A stretch of DNA of 64,000 nucleotides, taken from assembly GCF_000325705.1 (NCBI RefSeq), contig NC_019904.1, forward strand, positions 380,001 to 444,000. The letters are read 5' to 3'. Source of the stretch: Echinicola vietnamensis DSM 17526. Lineage in GTDB: Bacteria; Bacteroidota; Bacteroidia; Cytophagales; Cyclobacteriaceae. The position numbers and the translations under genes are program-made. Below the pieces are notes generated by a model. The model saw only the letters and a list, made by a program, of their open reading frames with translations, did not search any database and was not told where the DNA came from. Positions 1 through 8,435 of the stretch are shown in pieces; positions within the stretch are counted from its first letter, which is position 1, and each line of letters begins with the position of its first letter.

Positions 1-916
1 AATTACTGACGCCCCCTCTCAGGTAAGCCACTTGTTTGTATCCGATCTCCATGCCCACCTTGGGGTCGATGCTCACCACCGAAGTGCTGATCACGGTGTT
101 TCGCCGCCCATCGAAGGTCATGTTCAAGTCCACCACCGCCTGAGCCGTGAAATGCTCCTGCACTTCGAGCGTCTTGGAGAGGCTCAACACCGCCTGTGGC
201 AAGGTCAGCTCAATGCTGTTTTGCGGCAGCTCATTATCTGTCTGGGCATATATCTCCCGCACCATTTCGGCATTATGCGACCAGGCGTTAAAGGTCGTCG
301 TGACATCTCTTAGCATCACCCCAATTTGCCAAGTATCCGCCAAAAAAATCCCTCCTACATCAAACCCAAAACCCCAGGCTTTGGCAAACTTCCCGACGTT
401 CCGGTGGATAATCTTGGTATTGATCCCTGCCTTGAAAACATCGCTGAAATCCCGTGCATAAGAAAGGGTCAATGCATAATCCGCAGCATTAAAAAACTGG
501 ATATTATCATAATTTAATGCGCCATTGGCATCATATAAAAAGCGGGTATCAGGAATATCATCCACACCAAACCTGACCAGTGAAATGGCCACTTGATTGT
601 CTTCTTCTATGTTGGTAGAAAACCCTGCGTAGTCGTATTTGGCAATACCGGCAAAATATTCCGCATGCATCAGCGAAAATTCATACTTATGCTCTATGGC
701 CAACAGGGCAGCCGGATTCCAATACGCCGCTGTCACATCCTTCACAGCTGATACTTGTGCTCCTCCCATCCCCAAAGCCCGGGCGCCCACGCCGATATTC
801 ATAAATTCGTTGGAGTACTTTGGCGTAATTCCTTGAGCCACTACATCTACATTGGCCAATAGCAGAACCAAGCCAATTAAAAAGTGTTTACATGCAGTGA
901 GTTCCAATTTTTCCAC
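1..916 (-). CDS. PorV/PorQ-like outer-membrane barrel protein, 3' end outside window
   Basis: The minus-strand frame stays open from the left edge to about 916. It begins with a hydrophobic signal peptide (FLIGLVLLLANVDVVAQ) and then the segment IGVGARALGMGGAQVSA followed by YWNPAALL. That segment is the typical N-terminal signature of the PorV/PorQ/FadL-like barrels that accompany type IX secretion. The best start is a GTG at 916 to 914 (VEKLELTACK); no ATG precedes the signal peptide in this frame. PorV-type proteins sit in the outer membrane and, in the studied members, hand T9SS cargo to the attachment machinery. This copy could be a paralogue such as the PorV2 group, because no other por genes adjoin it. 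About 305 residues are visible and the C-terminal end is missing. Confidence 0.75.
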   Translation of the reverse strand, partial: MEKLELTACKHFLIGLVLLLANVDVVAQGITPKYSNEFMNIGVGARALGMGGAQVSAVKDVTAAYWNPAALLAIEHKYEFSLMHAEYFAGIAKYDYAGFSTNIEEDNQVAISLVRFGVDDIPDTRFLYDANGALNYDNIQFFNAADYALTLSYARDFSDVFKAGINTKIIHRNVGKFAKAWGFGFDVGGIFLADTWQIGVMLRDVTTTFNAWSHNAEMVREIYAQTDNELPQNSIELTLPQAVLSLSKTLEVQEHFTAQAVVDLNMTFDGRRNTVISTSVVSIDPKVGMEIGYKQVAYLRGGVSN

Positions 917-1327
917 GGATGCAAAGTAAAAAATAATTTAGATAAACGAACAACTCATATTTAAATTATAAGTGCTCATTATAATTTTCAATACTGTTCA
1001 TTACCGAACAAATCCTGTTCACTAAATATACATTGCGGAAAAGGATATATGTACCAAAAAATTAGTCGAAAAAAAATTCAAAAAAATTTCCATCCATCAA
1101 AAACATGTACCAAACCCGCTCCAGCGCGCCATAATAGGGCAAAATGCCAAATCTTATATATTAAAAACATCCTTTGTTTACCCAGTTTTATGTTATACAA
1201 GGTAGCTGTTGTAACTTTGGTATTATTTTTCGGCATAGGATTAGGGAAATGAATCGAACAGCAGGGAAAACAGCAAACGATGTACATGAATCACCCTGGT
1301 TTCATCTACACTAAAAAAGAAGCATTG
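917..1327. other. AT-rich intergenic region between PorV-like gene and padR
   Basis: No convincing gene is seen in these 411 bases. They separate two divergently transcribed genes, so both promoters should lie here. The stretch around 1065 to 1100 is very A-rich. Short open frames at 1049 to 1252 (+) and 1078 to 1287 (-) have no protein-like composition. Confidence 0.5.
1212..1219 (+). promoter_or_regulatory. candidate -7 box for the padR-pspC operon
   Basis: TAACTTTG matches the Bacteroidota primary-sigma -7 consensus TAnnTTTG exactly. The -33 region about 20 bases upstream (TTATG) is a weak match to TTTG. Transcription would start near 1226, about 100 bases before the padR start. Confidence 0.35.
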
Positions 1328-1657
1328 ATGAAAGCATCCAACACACAAATACAAATGCGGAAAGGAATCCTGGAATTCTGTATCCTGCATATCATCTCTC
1401 GGGGGGAAGTATATGCCTCGGATATGATCGAAGAACTGACAGAAGCAAAATTAATTGTCGTAGAAGGCACGCTCTATCCACTGCTCAACCGGCTAAAAAC
1501 AGCCGCATTGGTTTCATACAAATGGGTGGAGTCGGAGTCTGGGCCACCCAGAAAATATTATTCCATCACCCCTGAGGGAAGTCAATTTCTCGACCAGCTC
1601 AGCGGCACCTGGAATGATCTGGTCACTTCTACCACATTAATCACCTCGAAAAAATAA
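1328..1657 (+). CDS. PadR-family transcriptional regulator
   Basis: This 109-aa protein has the PadR winged-helix layout: an opening helix (MRKGILEFCILHIIS), the segment YASDMIEEL, then GTLYPLLNRLKTAALV for the recognition helix, and the wing PPRKYYSITPEG. The ATG at 1328 is preferred over the one at 1280, which would add about 16 residues that do not belong to the family. The gene ends only 4 bases before the PspC-domain gene, so the two are almost certainly co-transcribed. PadR proteins without a long C-terminal dimerization arm usually repress a neighbouring membrane-stress or transporter operon and often their own gene. The pair padR plus PspC-domain membrane protein recurs in Bacteroidota and Firmicutes. 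Confidence 0.9.
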   Translation: MKASNTQIQMRKGILEFCILHIISRGEVYASDMIEELTEAKLIVVEGTLYPLLNRLKTAALVSYKWVESESGPPRKYYSITPEGSQFLDQLSGTWNDLVTSTTLITSKK

Positions 1658-1661
1658 GGCC

Positions 1662-3569
1662 ATGAAAAAGACAATAAGCATAAATATCAGCGGCATCCTC
1701 TTCCATATTGAGGAAGACGGTTATGACCATCTTAAAAAATACCTGGAGTCTATAAACAAACACTTCTCGCATTACGAGGACAACCAGGAGATTATCAAGG
1801 ACATTGAAAACCGTATTGCCGAGATTTTCCTCAGCAATCTGAAAAACAACAAGCAGGTCATCACTGCCGAAAACGTGGACCGTCTCATCGAAAAGATGGG
1901 AACCATTGCTGATTTCAAGGCAGTGGAAGAAGAAAAAGCATCGGAGACGGAAACGCAGCAAGACACCGAAAACCAAGAAAGTGAGTTTTATAAATACATC
2001 ACGCCTCCTGACCAGGAAGCTGGAAAAGGCTATAAAAAGCTCACCAGACTGGAACGCAGCAAAATTCTCGGGGGTGTATGTGCCGGCTTGGCCCATTACC
2101 TGGCCATTGACCCGCTATGGACGCGATTGGTCGCCATCCTGCTACTGTTCAGCGGAGAGTTTTCGCTGCGCAATTTTGATTTCTTCCCATGGGACTGGAA
2201 CATTTCCCTTAGCCTGGGATGGTGGGCGGTACTGGCATATATCGTCCTGTGGATCATTCTGCCGGTTTCTTACGAAGAACCTGAGGACAAGAAGATCAAA
2301 AAACTCTACCGAAACCCTGACGACAGGGTCATCGGAGGGGTCAGCAGTGGACTGGCCGCTTATTTCAAGATCGAAGTCCTTTGGGCGCGGTTGGCCTTTG
2401 TAGGATTGATCTTTGCCGGTGGTGCAGGTCTGGTAATCTACCTGATCCTATGGATCATCACGCCAATTGCCAAATCCATCACCGAACGGATCAAGATGAA
2501 AGGAGGTGAAATCACCTTAAGCACCATAGAAAGCACCATTATTGAAAACCGCCAAATTCCAGAACCCCCTATCCAACCTAAAAACCAAAAAGCTTGGTTG
2601 GCACCATTCCGGTTTCTGGGGGACCTGATCAATGGCCTGGGAAAGGCTCTGGGCCCCTTCGGTAGGTTTATGCTCGATGTGATCAGGGTGGCTTTTGGGT
2701 TGTTGATCTTCTTCATCGGTCTTGTCATCACACTCGTTCCTTTGGCATTCTTAGGGGCCTATTTTGAACTGTTCAATAATGACAGCCTCGGTTATATGAT
2801 CGAAAATATGCCTGTCGAAATGATTTCAGAGTTATTGCCTATTTGGCTGGGAATCGCCGTCAGCGTGGTAGTGTTCATTCCTGGCCTCATCCTGACCTTA
2901 CTTGGGATCAGCGTGATCATCAGAAGAAGCCTGATCGAATCGAGGTTTGGGCTGGTTTCCTTTGGTATTTGGTTGCTGAGCATCATGGTCTGTGCGTTCC
3001 AAATCCCCAAAACCATTGCAGAGTTCAAAGATGAAGGAAAGTTCACTACTGAAGCTGTCTTGACCCCTCAAGGGAGCGTAATGGTCCTCGAAGGTGGTGA
3101 GCGAGAGCAGGCGATGGACGACTTTGATCTGGTACATGTCCAGTTGAAAGGAACCGCAGACAGCACCATTCGCTTGGTGCAAGAATTCAGGTCACAAGGC
3201 AGCTCCAGAACAGATGCCATCGAAAATGCAAAGGCCATCCAATATGATTACTCCTTAGAGGATTCGGTCCTTACGTTTTCCAGGACGTTGGAATTTGCGA
3301 ACATGGCTAAATTCAGGGGCCAAAACCTACATCAAATCTTGCACATCCCCTACAACCGACCATTTGTGATGGACAAGTCGATGATATCGATTCTCAGAAG
3401 CACCATTTACGCCAACGGCTACAAACTCAAAGATGTCACCCGACATAACTATTGGGTCTTTAATGAAGAGGGGCTGTTGTGTCTCACCTGCAGTGACGAA
3501 CACAAGCAAAGCGCCACCGACAGCCTTTCCCGTGTGAAATTTAAAGATGCCTTCTTCTTGAAAAAGTAA
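1662..3569 (+). CDS. PspC-domain membrane protein with two PspC units
   Basis: This 635-aa protein starts with about 90 polar residues of the kind that precede PspC domains in padR-linked proteins (ISINISGILFHIEEDGYD, then ENVDRLIEKMG). Two PspC domains follow, one from about residue 127 (LERSKILGGVCAGLAHYL) and one from about residue 215 (DRVIGGVSSGLAAYF). Each carries hydrophobic transmembrane helices. More membrane segments lie around residues 335 to 450 (RVAFGLLIFFIGLVITLVPLAF; SVVVFIPGLILTLLGISVI; FGIWLLSIMVCAFQI), and a soluble C-terminal domain of about 190 residues ends the protein. PspC modules sense or relay envelope stress in Proteobacteria. The role in Bacteroidota is not established. 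It is co-transcribed with padR, which probably represses it. Confidence 0.85.
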   Translation: MKKTISINISGILFHIEEDGYDHLKKYLESINKHFSHYEDNQEIIKDIENRIAEIFLSNLKNNKQVITAENVDRLIEKMGTIADFKAVEEEKASETETQQDTENQESEFYKYITPPDQEAGKGYKKLTRLERSKILGGVCAGLAHYLAIDPLWTRLVAILLLFSGEFSLRNFDFFPWDWNISLSLGWWAVLAYIVLWIILPVSYEEPEDKKIKKLYRNPDDRVIGGVSSGLAAYFKIEVLWARLAFVGLIFAGGAGLVIYLILWIITPIAKSITERIKMKGGEITLSTIESTIIENRQIPEPPIQPKNQKAWLAPFRFLGDLINGLGKALGPFGRFMLDVIRVAFGLLIFFIGLVITLVPLAFLGAYFELFNNDSLGYMIENMPVEMISELLPIWLGIAVSVVVFIPGLILTLLGISVIIRRSLIESRFGLVSFGIWLLSIMVCAFQIPKTIAEFKDEGKFTTEAVLTPQGSVMVLEGGEREQAMDDFDLVHVQLKGTADSTIRLVQEFRSQGSSRTDAIENAKAIQYDYSLEDSVLTFSRTLEFANMAKFRGQNLHQILHIPYNRPFVMDKSMISILRSTIYANGYKLKDVTRHNYWVFNEEGLLCLTCSDEHKQSATDSLSRVKFKDAFFLKK

Positions 3570-3599
3570 CGGTTGGTAGCGTAAAATTTAATTCTTTTT

Positions 3600-3633
3600 A
3601 AAAAGGCAAGTGAGCCATCTCACTTGCCTTTTT
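3600..3633 (+). terminator. rho-independent terminator after pspC gene
   Basis: A perfect 15-bp stem (AAAAAGGCAAGTGAG and its complement) encloses the 4-base loop CCAT and ends in a T-run. It lies 30 bases after the PspC-domain stop codon and 38 bases before the next gene. Confidence 0.85.
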
Positions 3634-3671
3634 CTTTTTATCCTTCTATATTTTACAAACAATAAACCGTT

Positions 3672-5072
3672 ATGGACATCAGGGTTAAATTTTTAGGCGG
3701 CGCCCAAACAGTGACCGGCTCCCGGTATTTGTTGGAAATCGACAAAACCAAGATATTAATTGATTGTGGACTTTTTCAAGGGATCAAGGAATTGCGCAAG
3801 CGCAATTGGGACCCCTTTCCCATTTCCGCAGCAGCCATTGACATGGTTTTGCTGACCCATGCGCACATCGACCATTCGGGTTACTTGCCCAAATTGGTAA
3901 AAGAAGGGTTCAAAGGCCCTATTTTGCTCACTGAACCTACGATGGACTTGGTGAAGACACTCTTGTTGGACGCGGGAAAGCTTCAGGAAGAAGAAGCCGA
4001 ATATGCCAAAAGAAAGGGATTCTCCAAACACGAAGACCCCAGTCCCCTCTACACCATGGAGGATGCCGAGGAGGTATTTGACCAGCTCTCTCCGATCAGT
4101 TTTGACCAGCCCATCAGCCTGACCCCGAAGGCCACATTGACAGCTTATAATGCTGGCCATATCCTTGGTGCAGCCATTCTCAAAATTCAAGTGCGCGGTA
4201 ACCACCAGACCAAAACGATTGTCTTTTCCGGGGACCTTGGTCGCTATACAGACCCCTTGCTGAATCCACCGATCGGCCTTCCAAAGGCAGATATCCTCTT
4301 TATTGAATCTACTTACGGCAACCGCTCCCATGAGACGAATGGTCCGGAAAAATTGCTGGCTGGCGCCATTAACGAGACCTATCAGAAAGGAGGTGTGGCC
4401 GTCATTCCCGCTTTTGCTGTGGGCAGGACTCAGCTGGTCCTCTATTACCTGTATAAGCTGCAACAAAAAGGCATGATCCCTCAGATTCCGATTTATGTGG
4501 ACAGCCCGATGGCCATCGATGTGACAAAACTCTATAAAGACCACTTGGCCTACCACCGGCTTGGCCCTTCCCTTCAAGAAGATGGCACCAACCCTTTTTC
4601 CCATAAAAATCTCCACTATTATCAGAGCCAAGAAGCCTCCATGTCCTTAAACAATATCCGAGGAGATGCCATTATCATTTCCGCCAGTGGCATGGCCACC
4701 GGTGGAAGGATCCTGCACCACCTCTATAACCGATTGCCCAACGAGAATGACAGCATCATCTTCGTCGGCTATCAAGCAAAAGGCACGAGAGGAAGGAAGC
4801 TATTGGACGGGGAAGAGCGGGTACGGATGTATGGCATAGACGTCCCAGCCAAGGCTTCCATCCATTATATTGATGGATTGAGTGCCCATGCAGATCAAGA
4901 CGAATTGTTGCGCTGGGCAGATTGTATAGCTGAAAAGCCCAAATTAACCTTCGTCGTTCACGGTGAGCAAGAAGTCTCCGCTGCCTTTGCCCACACCTTA
5001 AAAGAAACATTTGGCTGGAATACCATTGTTCCGGACTATTTGGAATCCTTTGAACTGTTCCAAGGAATCTGA
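3672..5072 (+). CDS. MBL-fold beta-CASP metallohydrolase, RNA-processing type
   Basis: The 466-aa protein has the metallo-beta-lactamase zinc motif HAHIDH at residues 63 to 68. It also has the later metal ligands in FSGDLGR and in the C-terminal VVHGE, the beta-CASP insertion with PIYVDSPMA, and the RMMBL-type segment GLSAHADQ. This is the layout of the YSH1/CPSF73-like bacterial proteins, which are usually annotated as MBL-fold RNA-specific exonucleases. Length and motif order are normal, so it should be active and cytoplasmic. It has its own transcription unit after a terminator and is followed 53 bases on by a small lipoprotein gene. The RNA substrate cannot be inferred; DNA repair beta-CASP enzymes are a less likely alternative. 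Confidence 0.9.
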   Translation: MDIRVKFLGGAQTVTGSRYLLEIDKTKILIDCGLFQGIKELRKRNWDPFPISAAAIDMVLLTHAHIDHSGYLPKLVKEGFKGPILLTEPTMDLVKTLLLDAGKLQEEEAEYAKRKGFSKHEDPSPLYTMEDAEEVFDQLSPISFDQPISLTPKATLTAYNAGHILGAAILKIQVRGNHQTKTIVFSGDLGRYTDPLLNPPIGLPKADILFIESTYGNRSHETNGPEKLLAGAINETYQKGGVAVIPAFAVGRTQLVLYYLYKLQQKGMIPQIPIYVDSPMAIDVTKLYKDHLAYHRLGPSLQEDGTNPFSHKNLHYYQSQEASMSLNNIRGDAIIISASGMATGGRILHHLYNRLPNENDSIIFVGYQAKGTRGRKLLDGEERVRMYGIDVPAKASIHYIDGLSAHADQDELLRWADCIAEKPKLTFVVHGEQEVSAAFAHTLKETFGWNTIVPDYLESFELFQGI

Positions 5073-5125
5073 TTTGGCATAAAATGTGTTCACTCCCCAT
5101 AAGCAATCACCAGAAACCTTCAACC

Positions 5126-5608
5126 ATGAAAACCAAGCAAGCAACATCCTCCATTTCCCTCGTCATCACCACCTTCATGGCCGTGCTCCTATTTGGCTGC
5201 AAAGCCCAGCGGGTGGACACACAAGGAATCGTCGGCCAAGTCTATTGGATCGAGGGCAATCAAATGCCCACCATCACCGATGGCCATCAGGAAACATCCA
5301 CAAAACCTGAAAGAAAAAAGGTAAAAAGAACCATCCGCATTTATGAGCGGACCCATATCAACCAAGCCACCATGGGCGATCATCTTTTTAAGGACATTGA
5401 AACGCCCATGATCGCCGAAATTGAAACAGAAGAAGACGGAAGTTTTGCCATTGGTCTTGCCCCAGGTGCCTATTCCATTTTCACCGTGGAAGAAAATGGG
5501 TATTTTGCCAGCACCTATGACCTGGACAGCTATATTCATCCGGTAGAAGTTAAAGAAAATCAATGGAACGACATCCAGATCCTGATAAACTACAAAGCTG
5601 CTTACTAA
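5126..5608 (+). CDS. small lipoprotein with carboxypeptidase-regulatory-like fold
   Basis: The ATG at 5126 gives a 160-aa product with a lipoprotein signal peptide ending LLFGC, so the mature protein would begin at the cysteine and be membrane-anchored. An upstream in-frame start at 5084 would place polar residues before the signal peptide and is less likely. The body has a beta-sandwich look (IVGQVYWIEGNQMP near the start, IETEEDGSFAIGLAPGAYSIF near the middle). The latter resembles the carboxypeptidase-regulatory or Cna-B-like fold found in many Bacteroidota surface proteins. No catalytic motif is seen. It follows the MBL-fold gene on the same strand. Confidence 0.7.
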   Translation: MKTKQATSSISLVITTFMAVLLFGCKAQRVDTQGIVGQVYWIEGNQMPTITDGHQETSTKPERKKVKRTIRIYERTHINQATMGDHLFKDIETPMIAEIETEEDGSFAIGLAPGAYSIFTVEENGYFASTYDLDSYIHPVEVKENQWNDIQILINYKAAY

Positions 5609-5995
5609 GCCATTAAGCTTTATCATATGGTTTCATCCCTGCTTATGGACACCCCATATTAGCATGATGTTAGCAACATCCTCCCCTACTATTCGCGCTG
5701 GAGCGCTTCCCCAGCGCGAATAGTAGGAACCCTTCCTTCTCCAAGCAATCTCTTTCCCTTTGACCTTATTGCTTTTTTATCCTGCCCTTTGGCCCTAAGT
5801 ATTTTTCAGTCCCCACACTCATTTGCAGCCTATAGCGCTATTTCTGGTAAATACGAAAAAAAAAATCGCCCACCCATGCAACCCTTTTTCCTTAACTTGT
5901 ATCTACCTTATTGAAACCCGGCTATTGCCAGTGAGCAGGCCAGGTGAAGTTGCAGAAACTTTAGATCGAATACATTCGAGGGAACGCAAAAAAGC
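5609..5995. other. intergenic region before sigma-factor operon
   Basis: These 387 bases hold no supportable gene. The main structure is the perfect 17-bp inverted repeat at 5685 to 5727. A C/T-rich stretch covers 5728 to 5830. A promoter for the sigma-factor operon should lie in the last 150 bases, but no clean TAnnTTTG box was found. Confidence 0.5.
5685..5727. repeat. perfect 17-bp palindromic stem with 9-base loop
   Basis: CCTACTATTCGCGCTGG at 5685 to 5701 is the exact reverse complement of 5711 to 5727. The loop AGCGCTTCC itself contains the palindrome AGCGCT. No T-run follows on either strand, so this looks more like a REP-type palindrome than a terminator. Confidence 0.75.
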
Positions 5996-6565
5996 ATGTT
6001 TATCAGAAAAACCTTTACCACTGAATCCGCCATCATACAAGGGTGCCTCAAGGGAAATCGCAATGCCCAGAAGCACCTGTATGATCAATATTCGGGAAAG
6101 TTTCTGATCATATGCCGCCGTTATATCAAAGACCATGACCTCGCAGAAGACGTGATGATCGAAGGGTTTATGAAGATATTTGAAAAATTGGATCAGTATG
6201 AAGCCAAAGGCAGTTTTGAGGGCTGGATGAAACGCATCATCGTCACCCAATCACTGCTGACGCTTAGAAAAAACCAAAAACTGTCCATGGAAGTAAACTT
6301 GGACCATGAACTGGAAAAAAGCCTGCCTCAATACGAATTTGTGGACATGGAAGCAAACGAGCTCCTCGAAATGATCCACGCATTGCCGCTAGGCTACCAG
6401 ACGGTTTTTAACCTGTATGCCATCGAAGGATACAGCCATGCAGAGATCAGTGATCTTTTGGGGATTTCGGAAAACACCTCCAAATCCCAACTCAGCAGGG
6501 CCAGGGCCATGCTAAAACAAAAAATCGCCCAGTTACAATTAAAAGAAAGGAGAATCAATGGATAA
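5996..6565 (+). CDS. RNA polymerase sigma-70 family (ECF-type) sigma factor
   Basis: The 189-aa protein has a sigma region 2 (LYDQYSGKFLIICRRYIKD, then LAEDVMIEGFMKIFEKL, then SFEGWMKRII). It also has a sigma region 4 helix-turn-helix (LPLGYQTVFNLYAIEGYSH, then EISDLLGISENTSKSQLSRAR). Size and layout are normal for an ECF sigma factor. Its stop overlaps the start of the next gene by 8 bases, and that gene has a membrane anchor, so an anti-sigma relation is likely. The signal is unknown; the downstream genes encode envelope proteins, so an envelope-stress or surface role is inferred. Confidence 0.92.
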   Translation: MFIRKTFTTESAIIQGCLKGNRNAQKHLYDQYSGKFLIICRRYIKDHDLAEDVMIEGFMKIFEKLDQYEAKGSFEGWMKRIIVTQSLLTLRKNQKLSMEVNLDHELEKSLPQYEFVDMEANELLEMIHALPLGYQTVFNLYAIEGYSHAEISDLLGISENTSKSQLSRARAMLKQKIAQLQLKERRING

Positions 6566-7343
6566 GCAGCAACATCCCATAGACGAATTGTTTCGCAAGA
6601 AATTGGGGAAACATCAGGAGAAACCAAGCGGTTTGGCTTGGGAGCGTCTGGAATCCCAGCTTGGGCCTGCCAAGTCGCCTAAAAAAGGAGTATGGATGCG
6701 TGTAGCAGCCATGTTAATCGCTGTCTTGGGCCTTACCTACCTGCTCTGGCAGTACCTGCCATCAGAACATCCCCAAGCGCCTGCAGTCGCTGAAAACACC
6801 ACTCCCAAACCGGTGGAAGCGAACAAAAGTCCTAAATCCATCGCTGTACCAAAGACTACAGAACAAGCCCCTTTAGCAGAGGCGACGCCCCCTGTCAAGG
6901 AAGAGCCAAAGGCAGAAAGCAAGGAAAAAACGAAGCCAGCTATTCAGCAAAAGAAACCGAAAAACACGGCCAATGCTTCGGAACAGCCGGCCCAAAACGT
7001 CCTTCCAGCAGCAAAAGCCACAGAAGAAGACCTAAACCATCCAACAACAAAAACCACTGTTCCGCCCTTGCCACAACTGGAAGTGCCGACACCGGACATG
7101 GGTGAATTAATTGCCGAAAACAACGCTGCTCCTGCCAAAGAGGAGAAGGTTTCCTATAAGGTGAGCATCAAGTCCAGCGGGATCAGTGAAAAGCCCAAAA
7201 AAGAAAAACTAGTCGAAGAAATCGGCGACAAAATCAATACACTAGGGGGCCTATTGGGCAAAGTAGACCAAGGATATGCAGACCTGCAGGATGCAAAAAA
7301 CAATCTCTTTGCTGCATTGATCACCAAAAATGAAAGTAAATAA
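6558..7343 (+). CDS. single-pass membrane protein, probable anti-sigma-like partner
   Basis: This 261-aa protein has a short cytoplasmic N-terminus (DELFRKKLGKHQEKPSGLAWERLE), one membrane helix at about residues 48 to 66 (MRVAAMLIAVLGLTYLLWQYL), and a long Pro/Lys/Glu-rich low-complexity segment. The C-terminal end is helical (EEIGDKINTLGG, then AKNNLFAALITKNESK). The topology and the 8-base overlap with the sigma-factor gene match Bacteroidota anti-sigma or sigma-linked proteins. The N-terminus is about 45 residues, shorter than a classic anti-sigma domain, so the anti-sigma function is inferred from context. The disordered periplasmic linker could span to the cell wall. Confidence 0.7.
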   Translation: MDKQQHPIDELFRKKLGKHQEKPSGLAWERLESQLGPAKSPKKGVWMRVAAMLIAVLGLTYLLWQYLPSEHPQAPAVAENTTPKPVEANKSPKSIAVPKTTEQAPLAEATPPVKEEPKAESKEKTKPAIQQKKPKNTANASEQPAQNVLPAAKATEEDLNHPTTKTTVPPLPQLEVPTPDMGELIAENNAAPAKEEKVSYKVSIKSSGISEKPKKEKLVEEIGDKINTLGGLLGKVDQGYADLQDAKNNLFAALITKNESK

Positions 7344-7364
7344 GCAAAAACCTTAACTCAACGC

Positions 7365-8405
7365 ATGATGAAAAGATACCTATTGGCCTTGTTTTTAATG
7401 GCCTTAGCACACGCTTCCTTTGCCTCTGGAGGAACTGACAGTACTTTTACGGCTGCAAAGGATAGCATTATCGTAGAATACGGCCATTCTGGAAAAATCG
7501 TCATCCTGGTCGACAACAAGGAGGATTTCGAAAAATTAAAAATCCTGGACGTCAATCAGATCATTGATGAACTGGACCTGGAACTGGACGAGGACACAGG
7601 CGACCTTACCGTCGTGGAAATCCGCGACAAAGATGGCCATAGCAAAGAAATCGTCAAAGTGGAAGAAGGCGGTGCCGAAACGGCCGTCTCCGTAGGAAGG
7701 ATCAAAGTGATCGTAGACGAATCCGGTCCCACGACCAAGGTTCGCGTGGAAAAGACCAAAAAAAAGGAACCCAGTTTCCGGACTTATTTTAATGTGGACC
7801 TGGGCATCAACAACTACCTCAGGGAAGGCGGCGGGTTCCCGACGTCTGACCAACCCTATGCAGTCAAAGGCTGGGGCAGCTGGAATGTAGGCCTTAACCT
7901 GATGGCCAGCCAGCGTTTGTCCAAAGGTTTTTACTGGGATTTTGGCCTCGGGGTGCAGTGGTACAATTTCAAATTTGAAAACCGGGATTATCAGGCCGTT
8001 CGCGGTGACCAAGGCATCGACTTCATCCAACGCACCGACGTGGATGGCTTCAAAAGTAAGGTTTCTGCCTCGTACCTCACGGCGATGACACTGCTAAAAG
8101 TGGATTTTGGCCGCATGAACGACAATGGCAACAAAGGACTGAAAATTGCTGCCGGCCCATATTTTGGCTACCGTGTAGGAGGCAGGAGCAAATATGTCTA
8201 TCGTGAATTAGGAGGCTCCGGAAGGCACAAAGACAAATTAAATACCGGTATCTACCTCAACAATATCCGCTACGGTATCCGGGGCGAAATCGGCATTGGG
8301 CGTGTGACGTTCTTCTCTACTTACGACCTGAACGAACTCTACCAAGATGGAAAAGGCCCATCTGAAACGTCCCTCCACCCCATTACCTTCGGCCTCGTTT
8401 TCTAA
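7365..8405 (+). CDS. outer-membrane beta-barrel protein in sigma-factor operon
   Basis: The 346-aa product has a signal peptide (KRYLLALFLMALAHASFASG) and an acidic periplasmic-looking N-terminal region (residues 25 to 130). From about residue 135 a barrel with alternating strands follows (YFNVDLGINNYL, WNVGLNLMASQRL, FYWDFGLGVQWYNF, GLKIAAGPYFGYRVGG). It ends with the terminal aromatic ITFGLVF, typical of BAM-inserted barrels. Two adjacent ATGs (7365, 7368) make the start uncertain by one residue. It lies 21 bases after the anti-sigma-like gene and 30 before the DUF4097 gene, so one operon is likely. No specific transport function can be assigned. Confidence 0.75.
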   Translation: MMKRYLLALFLMALAHASFASGGTDSTFTAAKDSIIVEYGHSGKIVILVDNKEDFEKLKILDVNQIIDELDLELDEDTGDLTVVEIRDKDGHSKEIVKVEEGGAETAVSVGRIKVIVDESGPTTKVRVEKTKKKEPSFRTYFNVDLGINNYLREGGGFPTSDQPYAVKGWGSWNVGLNLMASQRLSKGFYWDFGLGVQWYNFKFENRDYQAVRGDQGIDFIQRTDVDGFKSKVSASYLTAMTLLKVDFGRMNDNGNKGLKIAAGPYFGYRVGGRSKYVYRELGGSGRHKDKLNTGIYLNNIRYGIRGEIGIGRVTFFSTYDLNELYQDGKGPSETSLHPITFGLVF

Positions 8406-8435
8406 TTTATAATCCAACACGCTAAACATAAAACC

